Shown: positions 1 through 8,308 of the stretch, piece by piece | Numbering within the stretch: the first letter of the stretch is position 1 | Layout: each line of letters starts with the position of its first letter | Program-made: the position numbers and the translations under genes | Notes under the pieces: model-generated | The model's database searches: none | The model's input: the letters and a program-made list of their open reading frames with translations, nothing else | Told to the model about the DNA's origin: nothing | DNA from: DASUPK01 sp963848955 | GTDB taxonomy: Bacteria > Actinomycetota > Thermoleophilia > Solirubrobacterales > 70-9 | Assembly (NCBI GenBank): GCA_963848955.1 | Contig: CAWKFQ010000012.1 | Location: 1-64,000, forward strand | DNA: 64,000 nt | Direction of reading: 5' to 3'

Positions 1-268
1 CGAGCTGGACCGGGAGCCCTTCGAGCGGCTCTGGCCCTGACCGAGGCGCGGACTCCACAAGCGCAGATACGTGATTCCGTACGGTGACCTCAGGATCGAG
101 CTCGATGTCTACGAGGGCGAGCTCGAGGGGCTCCTCGTGGCGGAGATCGAGTTCTCCTCGGAGGATGAGGCCCGGGCCTTCCAGCCGCCCGACTGGATCG
201 GGGACGAGGTCACCGGGGATGAGCGTTACCTGAATGAGACGCTGGCGACCCGAGGTGCACCGTCGTAA
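1..268 (+). CDS. CYTH-domain protein, C-terminal part (partial)
   Basis: This is the end of a CYTH (triphosphate tunnel) domain protein that begins before the window. The visible residues include ELDVYEGELEGL and a downstream AFQPPDWIGDEVTGDERY stretch, which match the C-terminal half of CYTH domains. CYTH proteins bind or hydrolyse triphosphate compounds. An in-frame TGA at about position 38 followed by restored homology suggests two compensating indels between about 36 and 52. The next gene is a CHAD protein, and CYTH and CHAD modules commonly occur together in polyphosphate-related systems. Confidence 0.75.
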
Positions 269-325
269 CCGTGCATTTACATCGCACCCGGTTAGATGCG
301 CACCCATTTGTGGGAGAAATAAGGC

Positions 326-1439
326 ATGAACCCGTCACGCGATGACCTCGAGAAGGCAGCCCGTAGGGCGCTCTCGGAGGTAAAGGATCCGCGCAAGGCC
401 GCCGGGCTGGTGGCCGCGGGGACCGCCGCGGCCGCAGGAATCGGGTTCCGGCGGTTTCGCGGAGCAGACGGAGCCGACTTCGACTCGGATGCCTACAGGC
501 TGCTCGCGCGCGAGCCCGTCGACGCAGGAATGAGGCGAGTCCTCGCGGCTCAGGTTGATGACGCGGTCGCCCAGCTGCGAGGCGAGGCGGGCACCGAGCC
601 CGCGGAGGCGGTCCACGAGGCGCGCAAGGACGTCAAGAAGATCCGCTCGGCCCTGCGGCTCGTTCGGCATGAAATCGGCGAAGACGTCTGGCGTCGCGAG
701 AACGACCACTACCGGGAGGTGGCAAGGGGTCTGAGCGGCTTCCGGGACGCTGAGATCCTGGTGGGAGCCCTCGATGGCGTAGCGGAGCGGTTCGGGGCGT
801 CGACGGAGGGCCATTTCGATGCCCTCAGGGAGCAGCTCGAGCAGGAGAACCGGGCGGCCCACGACGACGGCTCGGTCGAGCGGGCGATGTCCGAAGCGGC
901 CGCCGGCCTGGCGGCGGGACGCAGCAGGATCGACGCGCTGCCGCTGAAGGGTGATGGGTGGGAGCTGATCGCGCCGGGGCTTCACCGGACCTATCGGCGC
1001 GGGCGAAAGCGCCTCCGCACTGCAGGAGGAGGCGAGCGTCACGAACCTCCACGAGCTCCGCAAGAGGGTCAAGGACCTCTGGTACCAGGTGCGCCTGATC
1101 CGCGACGCCGACAAGCAAATGCTCGGGCCACTCGCGGATCATGCGCACTATCTCTCCGATCATCTCGGGGACGATCATGACCTCGCACTGCTGCGCGAGA
1201 CGGTCCAGCGCCGCAGCGCCGCCTTCGCCGACCCCGCCGACAAGCGGCACCTGCTCGAGGAGATCGATCAGCGCCGAGGCGAGCTTCAGTTCGCGGCGAT
1301 CTCCCTCGGAGAGCGGATCTACGCCGAGAAGCCCAAGCGCTTCACCAAGCGGCTCGAGAAGCGCTGGGAGGCCTGGCGCAAGCGTAAGCCGGTGGAGGCG
1401 AGCATGCTCGAGGCTGAAAGCCCAGGAGCAACTGTTTGA
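326..1439 (+). CDS. CHAD-domain protein (frameshifted)
   Basis: CHAD domains are helical, rich in conserved histidines and basic residues, and bind inorganic polyphosphate. The protein of about 370 residues has two CHAD-like repeats: VHEARKDVKKIRSALRL in the first half and NLHELRKRVKDLWYQVRLI followed by HLGDDHDLALL in the second. The frame changes near 1020, where the second half continues in another frame with unbroken homology. The ATG at 326 follows a GGAG-type ribosome site. It lies 57 bases after the CYTH gene, and a PPK2 gene lies 10 kb further on. An N-terminal alanine-rich segment of about 20 residues could be membrane-associated. Confidence 0.85.
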
Positions 1440-1446
1440 TCCGGGC

Positions 1447-1473
1447 TGTCACAGAGGAGCGAGGAGCCCCGTC
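1447..1473 (+). promoter_or_regulatory. ECF41-type promoter TGTCACA-N16-CGTC
   Basis: TGTCACA at 1447-1453 is followed after exactly 16 bases by CGTC at 1470-1473. That is the promoter form I recall as described for ECF41 sigma factors. It lies 29 bases before the ATG of the epimerase gene and in front of the sigma-factor gene it shares a reading frame with. Confidence 0.7.
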
Positions 1474-1502
1474 CCTGACTCCAGAAAGGAAAGGAGTCAG
1501 AC

Positions 1503-2446
1503 ATGAAGGTCTTCGTAGCCGGAGCGACCGGGGCTCTTGGAGGCAGCTCCTGCCGATGCTGGTTGAGCAAGGGCACGAGGTCACCGGAATGACCCGGACG
1601 CCGGCGAATCAGGAGTTGATCGGTCAGCTGGGCGCCCGCCCCGCTGTGGCTGACGCCCTCGATCCGGAGGGCGTTGCCCAGGCGGTCGGCGAGGCCCAGC
1701 CCGAAGTCGTGATCGACGAGCTCACCGCCATCGACGCCTCTTCCTTCGGCCGCAGCATTGACAAGATGTTCGCGCAGACCAACCGCCTGCGGACGGAGGG
1801 AACCGATCACCTGCTCGCGGCCGCAAAGGCTGCCGGCGCGCGTCGGTTCATCGCACAGAGCTTCGCCGGCTGGCCCTTCGAGCGCACAGGCGGGCCCGTC
1901 AAATCGGAGGACGACCCCCTTCAGGAGCACCCGCCGAAGACGGTCGCCGAAACGCTCGGCGCGATCAAGCACCTCGAGCGCGTCGTCACCGAGGCCAAGG
2001 GGATCGAGGGACTCGCCCTCCGCTACGGCGGGTTCTACGGCCCAGGGACCTCGATCGCCTTGAACCCCGACGGAGAACAGGTCGCGATGGTCCGGAAGCG
2101 CCGGTTCCCGGTGGTCGGCAACGGCGCCGGAATCTGGTCCTTCGTGCACATCCACGACGCCGCCTCGGCGACAGCGGCCGCGCTCGGCCGGGGAGGGCCC
2201 GGCGTATACAACGTCGTCGATGATGAACCCGCGCCCGTGTCCGTCATGCTGCCGGAACTGGCGAAGGCCATCGGAGCCAAGCCGCCGCGCCATCTCCCCC
2301 GCTGGGTGGGCCGGCTCTTGGCCGGCGAGGGAATGACCGTCATGATGACCGAGGTGCGCGGAGCGTCGAACGAGAAGGCGAAGCGCGAGCTCGGTTGGGA
2401 GCTGCGTTACCCCAGCTGGAGGCTGGGCTTCCGGGACGGTCTGTCG
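1503..2446 (+). CDS. NAD-dependent epimerase/dehydratase (SDR), fused in frame to a sigma factor
   Basis: The start is the ATG at 1503, behind an AAAGGAAAGGAG ribosome site. The first residues MKVFVAGATGALG carry the Rossmann GxxGxxG motif of atypical SDRs. A base appears to be missing near 1542: the next residues, RQLLPMLVEQGHEV, continue in the frame that then stays open. Later segments such as LRYGGFYGPGT and VYNVVDDEPAPV are typical of sugar-nucleotide-epimerase-like proteins. No stop separates it from the sigma factor beginning at 2447. Either this is a true fusion or an indel has removed a TGA overlapping the sigma ATG. The upstream promoter suggests the downstream sigma factor controls it. 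The substrate is unknown. Confidence 0.8.
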
Positions 2447-3376
2447 ATGAGGGCCTCGGAGAGCGAGCTTCTCGACGACCTGCGACCGAGGATCTTCGCG
2501 ATCGCCTATCGCATGCTGGGTTCCGTCAGCGAGGCCGAGGACGTGGTGCAGGAGACGTTGCTGCGCGTGCACTCGGCGATCGAGGGCGGGGAGGAGATCT
2601 CCTCGCCGCGGGCCTACGCCGCCACCGTGGCGACGCGCATTGCGATCGACGAGCTGCGCTCCGCCAGGGCGCGCCGCGAGACCTACGTGGGCGAATGGCT
2701 CCCTGAGCCGATCACGGAGCGACCCGAGGACGACCCGGCCCGGCAGGCCGAGGTCGCCGATTCGCTCTCGCTCGCGTTTCTCGTCCTGCTCGAGTCGCTG
2801 AGCCCCGAGCAGCGCGCCGCGTTCCTGCTCCACGACGTCTTCGACTACGGCTACGACAGAGTCGCGGAGATCGTCGGGACCAGCGAGCAGAACGCGAGAC
2901 AGCTCGCCTCACGGGCGCGGCGCCATGTACAGGACGGTCGCACCCGGTTCGACGCGTCCGCCGAGCGGCGCGACGAGCTGGCCGCGAGCTTCCTCGCGGC
3001 CGCCGAGGAGGGCGATCTCGAGGGACTCGAGGCGATGCTCGCCGAGGACGTGGAGCTCCATGGGGACGGCGGCGGACTCGCGCCGGCGATCAGGCATCCG
3101 GTCTACGGGCGCGAGAGGGTCGCCCGGATGCTCGGGAACTGGTGGTCACTCGCCGCCCGGCTCGGCGCCATCACGGTTCGCCGCATCGACGTCAACGGAC
3201 AGCCGGGTGCCGAGTACCTCGACGCCGACGGAAGGCTGATCGGCGTGATGTCGCTGGACATCGCCGAGGGGAAGATTCAGGCGATCCGCTCGATCGTCAA
3301 TCCGGAGAAGCTCGGCCACCTCGGGCGGGTCGCGGACGCAAACGAGCTGTTCGCGCGGATCCGCAAGTCGAGCTAG
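2447..3376 (+). CDS. ECF41-like (SigJ-type) sigma factor with SnoaL-like C-terminal domain
   Basis: Residues 1-165 contain sigma regions 2 and 4 (IFAIAYRMLGSVSEAEDVVQE; LSPEQRAAFLLHDVFDYGY, then the helix-turn-helix). The remaining 140 residues form a SnoaL-like domain. Three landmarks known for ECF41 are present: WLPEP in the linker, DGGG in the extension and NPEKL near the end (NPDKL in the family). ECF41 factors are controlled by their own C-terminal domain and normally sit beside a carboxymuconolactone decarboxylase, oxidoreductase or epimerase gene, as here. The ATG at 2447 lacks a clear ribosome site, which fits translational coupling or fusion to the epimerase. Confidence 0.88.
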   Translation: MRASESELLDDLRPRIFAIAYRMLGSVSEAEDVVQETLLRVHSAIEGGEEISSPRAYAATVATRIAIDELRSARARRETYVGEWLPEPITERPEDDPARQAEVADSLSLAFLVLLESLSPEQRAAFLLHDVFDYGYDRVAEIVGTSEQNARQLASRARRHVQDGRTRFDASAERRDELAASFLAAAEEGDLEGLEAMLAEDVELHGDGGGLAPAIRHPVYGRERVARMLGNWWSLAARLGAITVRRIDVNGQPGAEYLDADGRLIGVMSLDIAEGKIQAIRSIVNPEKLGHLGRVADANELFARIRKSS

Positions 3377-3472
3377 GCCGGGTTCCCCTCCCTCGCTTGG
3401 AGTTGTGACTCCCGAAATCGCCGCTTCTCGTCCAAAGCACCTATCCGGCTTGAAAGGTGGAGACGCTCCTCT

Positions 3473-3997
3473 TCAGACGGAGCCAGCGGCGGTCTCGCGG
3501 TTGGCAGCTTCCACGCCCGGGCGCGGGAAGGGGGGCTTGCTGCCCTCCGGATAGTCCGGAAAGCGCTGGAAATAGTCCTGATCCTCGGCCGTGTCCTCCC
3601 AGAAGCGGCCGGCCTCGCTGATCTCGGTCACGGTCTTGCCGGGCCAGTGGCCCGAGGCATCGACGTCGGCGATCGTTTCGTCGGCCACCCTGCGCTGCTC
3701 CTCACTAGTATAGAAGATCTCCGAGCGGTAGATGGAGCCGACGAGATCTTCGCCAAGGTCGGCTCGGTGGACCTGGAAGAAGTACTCGAGTAGGTCCCGA
3801 TAGGAGAGCCGCTCCGGATCGAAGACGACCTCGACCGCCTCCGCGTGACCCTGAGGGTTCTCCTCGGTCGGGTTTTCTCCCTCGCCGCCGGTCCATCCCA
3901 CACGCGTGGAGATGACCCCGCCGGGGTGGCGCAGCAGTTGCTGCATGATCCAGGCGCAGCCTCCCGCGAGGATCGCGGTCTCGGTGTTGTCGCTCAC
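3473..3997 (-). CDS. msrA: Peptide methionine sulfoxide reductase, MsrA family
   Basis: MsrA reduces S-methionine sulfoxide in proteins. The 174-residue protein carries GGCAWIMQQLL near the N-terminus, where the cysteine is the catalytic one; most MsrAs read GGCFW. Downstream VGWTGG, HAEAVEVVFDP and FFQVHRADLGEDLVGSIYRSEIF match the family. Conserved glutamate and aspartate positions are kept. The substitution of the usual phenylalanine by alanine marks a divergent subfamily. It is intact and has its own promoter at 4025-4053. Activity is inferred from family membership. Confidence 0.88.
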   Translation of the reverse strand: MSDNTETAILAGGCAWIMQQLLRHPGGVISTRVGWTGGEGENPTEENPQGHAEAVEVVFDPERLSYRDLLEYFFQVHRADLGEDLVGSIYRSEIFYTSEEQRRVADETIADVDASGHWPGKTVTEISEAGRFWEDTAEDQDYFQRFPDYPEGSKPPFPRPGVEAANRETAAGSV

Positions 3998-4024
3998 GCC
4001 CTCCTCCTTCCTTCGAGTCTGTTG

Positions 4025-4053
4025 ACACTAGCCTCGGAGCGCCCGCCGATCAA
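4025..4053 (-). promoter_or_regulatory. Probable promoter of msrA
   Basis: On the minus strand TTGATC (4048-4053) and TAGTGT (4025-4030) are separated by 17 bases, a plausible housekeeping -35/-10 pair about 27 bases before the msrA start. Confidence 0.4.
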
Positions 4054-4347
4054 ACGTAGATTGCCGCCCGATGCCCTGACTACCGCGGTGACGGAACGGA
4101 GTCACGCACCCAGGCGCGCCGCGGACAAGTCGTCCGCCTCGGCTCGCAACGCTCCTCAGCTATGCAGCCGGCGGTGGGCGATCTCGTACACGGTCAGCGC
4201 GTGCGCCTCGCGAGGTTGAATGGCGAAGGCCCGGCGGCCGGTTCGGTGGAGCTTCGGTAGCGGTCCGCTTGCGACACCAAGTCGCGAGCCGGGCGAGCCT
4301 TGGGAACTCCGCAGCGCCGGACAGGGCTGCCGGCGATCTGCGTTCGA
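4054..4347. other. Non-coding gap without a recognised feature
   Basis: Short open frames exist on both strands but none has a recognisable domain, codon pattern or ribosome site. A minus-strand stretch around 4160-4260 could be a gene remnant, but no family could be assigned. Confidence 0.5.
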
Positions 4348-4713
4348 TCAGGCGTCCTGCGGGTCCTGAAAGGCGCGCACCTCGATGCGGCCACCCAGTG
4401 CCTTCGACGCCTGCGTCGCCCACCGGACCGCGGCATCTTGGTCTGCGGCCTCGATCACCCAGAAGCCGCCGACGTACTCCGGCGCCTCAACGAACGGTCC
4501 GTCGACCACCACGGGCTCGCCGCTGGTCGCGTCGACGGTCTTGGCCGACGACGGCGGGTGCAGGCCCCCGGCGAAGCGAAACGCCCCGGACTTGTGTAGA
4601 TCGGTGTTGAACTCCTCCACGGCGGCCAGCGCGGCCTCTAGTTCGGCCGGGTCCATCGACGCCATAGTCGGCTCCTCGGCCGAGTCGTGGGGCACGGTCA
4701 AGAAGAACTGCAT
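4348..4713 (-). CDS. YCII-related (DGPF-type) protein
   Basis: The ATG at 4713 is chosen because AAGGAG lies just upstream and the family starts with MQFFLTV; the open frame extends further but without similarity. The 121 residues include FAGGLHPPSSAKTV, DGPFVEAPEYVGGFWVIEA and WATQASKALGGRIEVR, all characteristic of YCII-related (DGPFAE) proteins. These small proteins are frequently encoded near sigma factors in actinobacteria; their biochemical role is mostly unknown. Intact. Confidence 0.88.
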   Translation of the reverse strand: MQFFLTVPHDSAEEPTMASMDPAELEAALAAVEEFNTDLHKSGAFRFAGGLHPPSSAKTVDATSGEPVVVDGPFVEAPEYVGGFWVIEAADQDAAVRWATQASKALGGRIEVRAFQDPQDA

Positions 4714-4895
4714 CACTTGTCGCTCCTTCTGGCGGGTTGTACGGGCCACGCTGTCAGCGGCCCCCTGATCACTTGGGCTTGTGGATCTCCACTTGCCCGA
4801 TGCCCTACTTGACTGCCGCGCTGGCCGAAACTCATCGGTCACGCTGCATACCGGCGACGACGCGATGGCAGCATCCCTGTAGCCGATCCCTTCGC

Positions 4896-5324
4896 CTACT
4901 CACGCAGACCGGCGGCTTCGAGCGCTTCCTCCCATGTGAGAAAGCCCCGCGTCCGCTGCCACCTGCCGTCCGCGATCTCGGATACCTGTGAGAGCTCGCC
5001 GGGAACATCAACGCCACTTTCAGCCCCATGGATGGTCACCTCCATCCGCACCGCCACTGTCTCACCCCGCGCCCTCACATCGACGATGGTCAATTTCATG
5101 TCGCCGAGAATCTTGCACTGATCTGCCAAATAGGCAGCGACGGCATCCCTGCCACGCACCACCCGCGGATCGGGAAGGTTTGGGGGATCGTGGAACTCGA
5201 AGTCCTCCGCCATGAACTGCTTGATCGACTCCGGGCCACCCTCGTTCCAGGCTTCGTACGCTCGGCGGGCCAACTCGACGTTCTCCGACGTGACCTGCGC
5301 AGTGTCTTGCTTGACTGCCTGCAT
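4896..5324 (-). CDS. SnoaL-like / nuclear transport factor 2-fold protein
   Basis: The 142-residue protein starts at the ATG at 5324 (MQAVKQDTAQVTSENVELAR). NVELARRAYEAWNEGGPESI followed by FMAEDFEFHDPP is the usual beginning of SnoaL-like ketosteroid-isomerase-fold proteins. A hydrophobic pocket and a central acidic residue are predicted by the fold. Substrate and role are unknown. It is transcribed in the same direction as the YCII and msrA genes but with 180 bases between, so co-transcription is uncertain. Confidence 0.8.
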   Translation of the reverse strand: MQAVKQDTAQVTSENVELARRAYEAWNEGGPESIKQFMAEDFEFHDPPNLPDPRVVRGRDAVAAYLADQCKILGDMKLTIVDVRARGETVAVRMEVTIHGAESGVDVPGELSQVSEIADGRWQRTRGFLTWEEALEAAGLRE

Positions 5325-5512
5325 CGGTGGACCTTTATTCAGGTGGTTCCCAACCCTATGACGCCCAAGGGCCGTCAAACCGTGACATCGCCCACGCAGT
5401 ATCACGCGATAGCGGAAGCGGTCCTCTCGGGGTCGAGCAGGCGAGCCCTTCGCCCGATGAACGCCTGCGGCGGACCCTAAGCGTGGCGGTTCTACGGCGA
5501 TAGGGTTGCTCC

Positions 5513-6394
5513 ATGGGCCAGCCTGAGTCCGGGCCGTCAGATCAGACGCATGAACTGCCCGACGGAAGATCGCTTGCCTGGTGCGAGTACGGGACCCCGG
5601 ACGGCGCGCCGGTCTTCTATTTCCACGGTACTCCGGGCTCCAGGATCGATGCTCGCCTGACTGCGGACGCCGTCGCCACTGCGGGGCTACGACTGATCGC
5701 ACCGGACCGCCCTGGGTTCGGGAGGTCGTCTCCCGAAGGGGGCAAGCGCTCGTACGCAGGGTGGGCCGCCGACATCGAGAGTCTCGCCAAGGTGCTCGGT
5801 ATCGACCGATTCGCCATCGTCGCCTATTCGTCGGGGGGCCCGTACGCGCTCGCGGCGGGGATTGCGCTCGCGGAGCGCGTCACGCGCGTGGCGATCGTCA
5901 GCGGCGTCGCGCCTTCAGAGATGCCGAACTACCGCAAGGGGGTCTGTCCCACCGACCGCGCGATGGCGCTGCTGGCGCGGCGGGCACCTTGGCTCGGTCG
6001 AGCCCTGATGCGCCGAGCGCTCAAACAGGCGAGGGAACGTCCAGAGCGGTTCGGCAAGACCGCCGACCGTGATTTCCCAGCGCCCACCGACCAGGAAATC
6101 ATGGACAACGGCCTCCGGCAGGTGTTCCCGGAACTGTTCCTGGAAGCCGGCCGCAACGGCCCCACGGGAATGGTGGAGGACTTCGCAGTCTGGGCGCGCC
6201 CATCCGGGCTCGCGCTGGGACCCATCAATACACCGCTGCACCTCTGGCACGGCCGGGACGACGGCACCGTTCCCGTCTCCCATAGCCGTTGGATCGCCTC
6301 ACAGATCCCGTCCGCAGAGCTGACCGTCTGGCCGAGCGTCGGACACCTACACCCGCCTGAGCGCTGGGCCGAGGTCTACGCGACCCTCAGCTGA
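5513..6394 (+). CDS. Alpha/beta hydrolase
   Basis: A 293-residue alpha/beta hydrolase. The oxyanion segment is FYFHGTPGSR, followed by APDRPGFGRS. The nucleophile elbow is AYSSGGPYA, so serine is the nucleophile. The late acid and histidine are likely in HGRDDGTVPV and SVGHLHPPERW. It is intact and diverges from the SnoaL-like gene. Substrate cannot be predicted; the family includes esterases and lactonases. Confidence 0.88.
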   Translation: MGQPESGPSDQTHELPDGRSLAWCEYGTPDGAPVFYFHGTPGSRIDARLTADAVATAGLRLIAPDRPGFGRSSPEGGKRSYAGWAADIESLAKVLGIDRFAIVAYSSGGPYALAAGIALAERVTRVAIVSGVAPSEMPNYRKGVCPTDRAMALLARRAPWLGRALMRRALKQARERPERFGKTADRDFPAPTDQEIMDNGLRQVFPELFLEAGRNGPTGMVEDFAVWARPSGLALGPINTPLHLWHGRDDGTVPVSHSRWIASQIPSAELTVWPSVGHLHPPERWAEVYATLS

Positions 6395-6424
6395 CCACGA
6401 TCCCCTCGTCGAACTGACTAGCGG

Positions 6425-7648
6425 TCATCGCAGCGAGCTGAACGCTGCCCGGAGCTCCTCCGAGAAGAGCTCCGGCTCCTCCCAGGCCGCGAAGTGGCCG
6501 CCTTTCTCCACCTCGTTGAAGTAGGCGAGAGTCGGATACACCTGCTCGACCCAGCTGCGCGGAGCCCGGAAGATCTCGTCGGGGAATGTGGTGAATGCGA
6601 CCGGGAGCGACACCTCGGGAGGAGCCTGGCCTGCCGCTTCGGCTTGGGCTCGTCCGTTCTCCCAGTAGGACCGCGCCGCCGAGGCCCCGGTGCCCGTCAG
6701 CCAGTACGTCGTGATGTTGTCGACGATGTGCTCCGGGGTCAGATTGCCCGCGGGCTCCCCGTCGAGAAAGGCGCGGGAGATCTTGTAGTAGCTGTCCGTG
6801 TCGTGGTCGAGCATCCAGGCCGCCAGGGCGACGGGTGAGTCCAGTGCGGCGTAGCCGATCGTCTGCGGCCGCGTGGCCTGCTCCAGGAAGTAGCCAAAGC
6901 CGCTCGCCTTGAATGTGGCGAGCGCATCGCGCGCCGCGCGTTCCCCCTCTGATTCCGCCGGCAGTTGGTCGACGCCGCCCAGCGCCGCCACGAGCAGGTT
7001 CATGTGAATGCCGATCAGCCCCTCCGGTGCCTGGCCGCCCATCGCGTTGGTGACGGAGGCGCCGACATCGCCGCCCTGGGCCACGTAGCGGGTGTAGCCG
7101 AGGCGGCGCATCAGCTCCGCCCAGGCGGACGCGATGCGCCCGACGGCCCAGCCGACCTCGGTCGGCTCGGCGGAGAAGCCGTAACCGGGCAGGGACGGCA
7201 GCACGAGATCGAACGCGTCCTCGGCGCGGCCGCCATGCGCGACCGGGTCGGTGAGCGGGCCGACGATCTCGAGCAACTCGATAATCGAGCCGGGCCAGCC
7301 GTGCGTCATGACCAGCGGCATCGCGTCCTCGTGCGGCGACCGCACGTGGATGAAGTGGATCTCGACCCCGTCGATCTCGGTCGTGAACTGCGGGAGCGCG
7401 TTCAGCTTCGTCTCGCACTTGCGCCAGTCGTAGTCGCTCGTCCAGTAGCGGGCGAGCTCCTGGATCGTCGCCAGCTGCACGCCCTGCGACCGATCTGCGA
7501 CGAGCTCCTTGCTGGGCCACCGCGTCGCGGCGATGCGGCGGCCGAGGTCGTCTAGGTCCGCTTCCGGAATATCTACGTCAAATGGGCGGATTGCGCCGTT
7601 TTCGCTGGGGGCCGAATCCGGGGTGGCTGACTGGGCTGCGGCTTCCAT
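6425..7648 (-). CDS. Epoxide hydrolase (EHN-domain type)
   Basis: Microsomal-type epoxide hydrolase homolog of 407 residues. The N-terminal EHN region (PFDVDIPEADLDDLGRRI, TRWP) is followed by the hydrolase core with the oxyanion motif HGWPGS and the nucleophile elbow QGGDVGA, in which aspartate is the nucleophile. The final histidine is likely in GGHFAAWEEPE. Members open epoxides to diols. Intact, convergent with the preceding hydrolase with about 30 bases between stops. Confidence 0.9.
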   Translation of the reverse strand: MEAAAQSATPDSAPSENGAIRPFDVDIPEADLDDLGRRIAATRWPSKELVADRSQGVQLATIQELARYWTSDYDWRKCETKLNALPQFTTEIDGVEIHFIHVRSPHEDAMPLVMTHGWPGSIIELLEIVGPLTDPVAHGGRAEDAFDLVLPSLPGYGFSAEPTEVGWAVGRIASAWAELMRRLGYTRYVAQGGDVGASVTNAMGGQAPEGLIGIHMNLLVAALGGVDQLPAESEGERAARDALATFKASGFGYFLEQATRPQTIGYAALDSPVALAAWMLDHDTDSYYKISRAFLDGEPAGNLTPEHIVDNITTYWLTGTGASAARSYWENGRAQAEAAGQAPPEVSLPVAFTTFPDEIFRAPRSWVEQVYPTLAYFNEVEKGGHFAAWEEPELFSEELRAAFSSLR

Positions 7649-7738
7649 GTGTGCTCCTACCGGTTGAAGTTCAGATGGCAGTCTCCTGCGGGGGCCATCC
7701 GATTCGCGCCCGTCAAACGCCCTGGCCTTGTCCCTGGT

Positions 7739-8308
7739 CTACGCAGTGACCGGGAGCCAGGCGAGGACGTCTGCCGCGTTGCGGTCGGGCGGGAAGACGG
7801 GGTAGAAGGCCTTCGCGATCTTCCCGTCGCGGACGACCAGGGTGACGCGCTTGTAGAGGGTCATCCCGGCGACCTCGAAGGTCGGCAGTCCCAATGCTGC
7901 CGCCAGCCCGAGTTGCGGATCGCTCAGCAGCGGGAACCGGAGATGGACGCGCTCGGCGAACTCGGCTTGGTCTCCCTGCGACTGAGCGCTCAGGCCCAAG
8001 ACCGCCGCGCCGCGTTCCGCGAACTCCCCATGCAGGTCGCGGAAGGCGCAGCTCTGCGGTGTGCAGCCGCGCGCGCCGGGAATCAGGTCCCAGCCTGGGG
8101 GGAGCGGCTCGCCCGGCTTGCCGGTTCGCGGATAGATGAACAGGACAGCGGTCCCGGTGGCGCCGAGCCCCGCCAGGTCGATCGGCCCACCCGTGGTCGC
8201 GTCAAGGGTCAGGGCCGGCAGGGAGCGGCCGAGGAGGTGGTCGCACGCACCGTCGTCCTCGGGGACCGGCAGGTCGTCGGGGAGGGTGTAGGGGTCCGGC
8301 GTGGACAC
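7739..8308 (-). CDS. Peroxiredoxin-like (AhpC/TSA) protein
   Basis: Thioredoxin-fold peroxidase of 189 residues. The segment FIYPRTGKPG leads to GCTPQSCAFRD; the family peroxidatic position is usually TPGCT, and here the pair of cysteines lies in GCTPQSC. The start is GTG at 8308, directly abutting the TGA of the upstream VWA gene (no bases between), so it is the last gene of a MoxR-VWA-peroxiredoxin operon. A role in peroxide removal is inferred from the fold. Confidence 0.82.
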   Translation of the reverse strand: MSTPDPYTLPDDLPVPEDDGACDHLLGRSLPALTLDATTGGPIDLAGLGATGTAVLFIYPRTGKPGEPLPPGWDLIPGARGCTPQSCAFRDLHGEFAERGAAVLGLSAQSQGDQAEFAERVHLRFPLLSDPQLGLAAALGLPTFEVAGMTLYKRVTLVVRDGKIAKAFYPVFPPDRNAADVLAWLPVTA

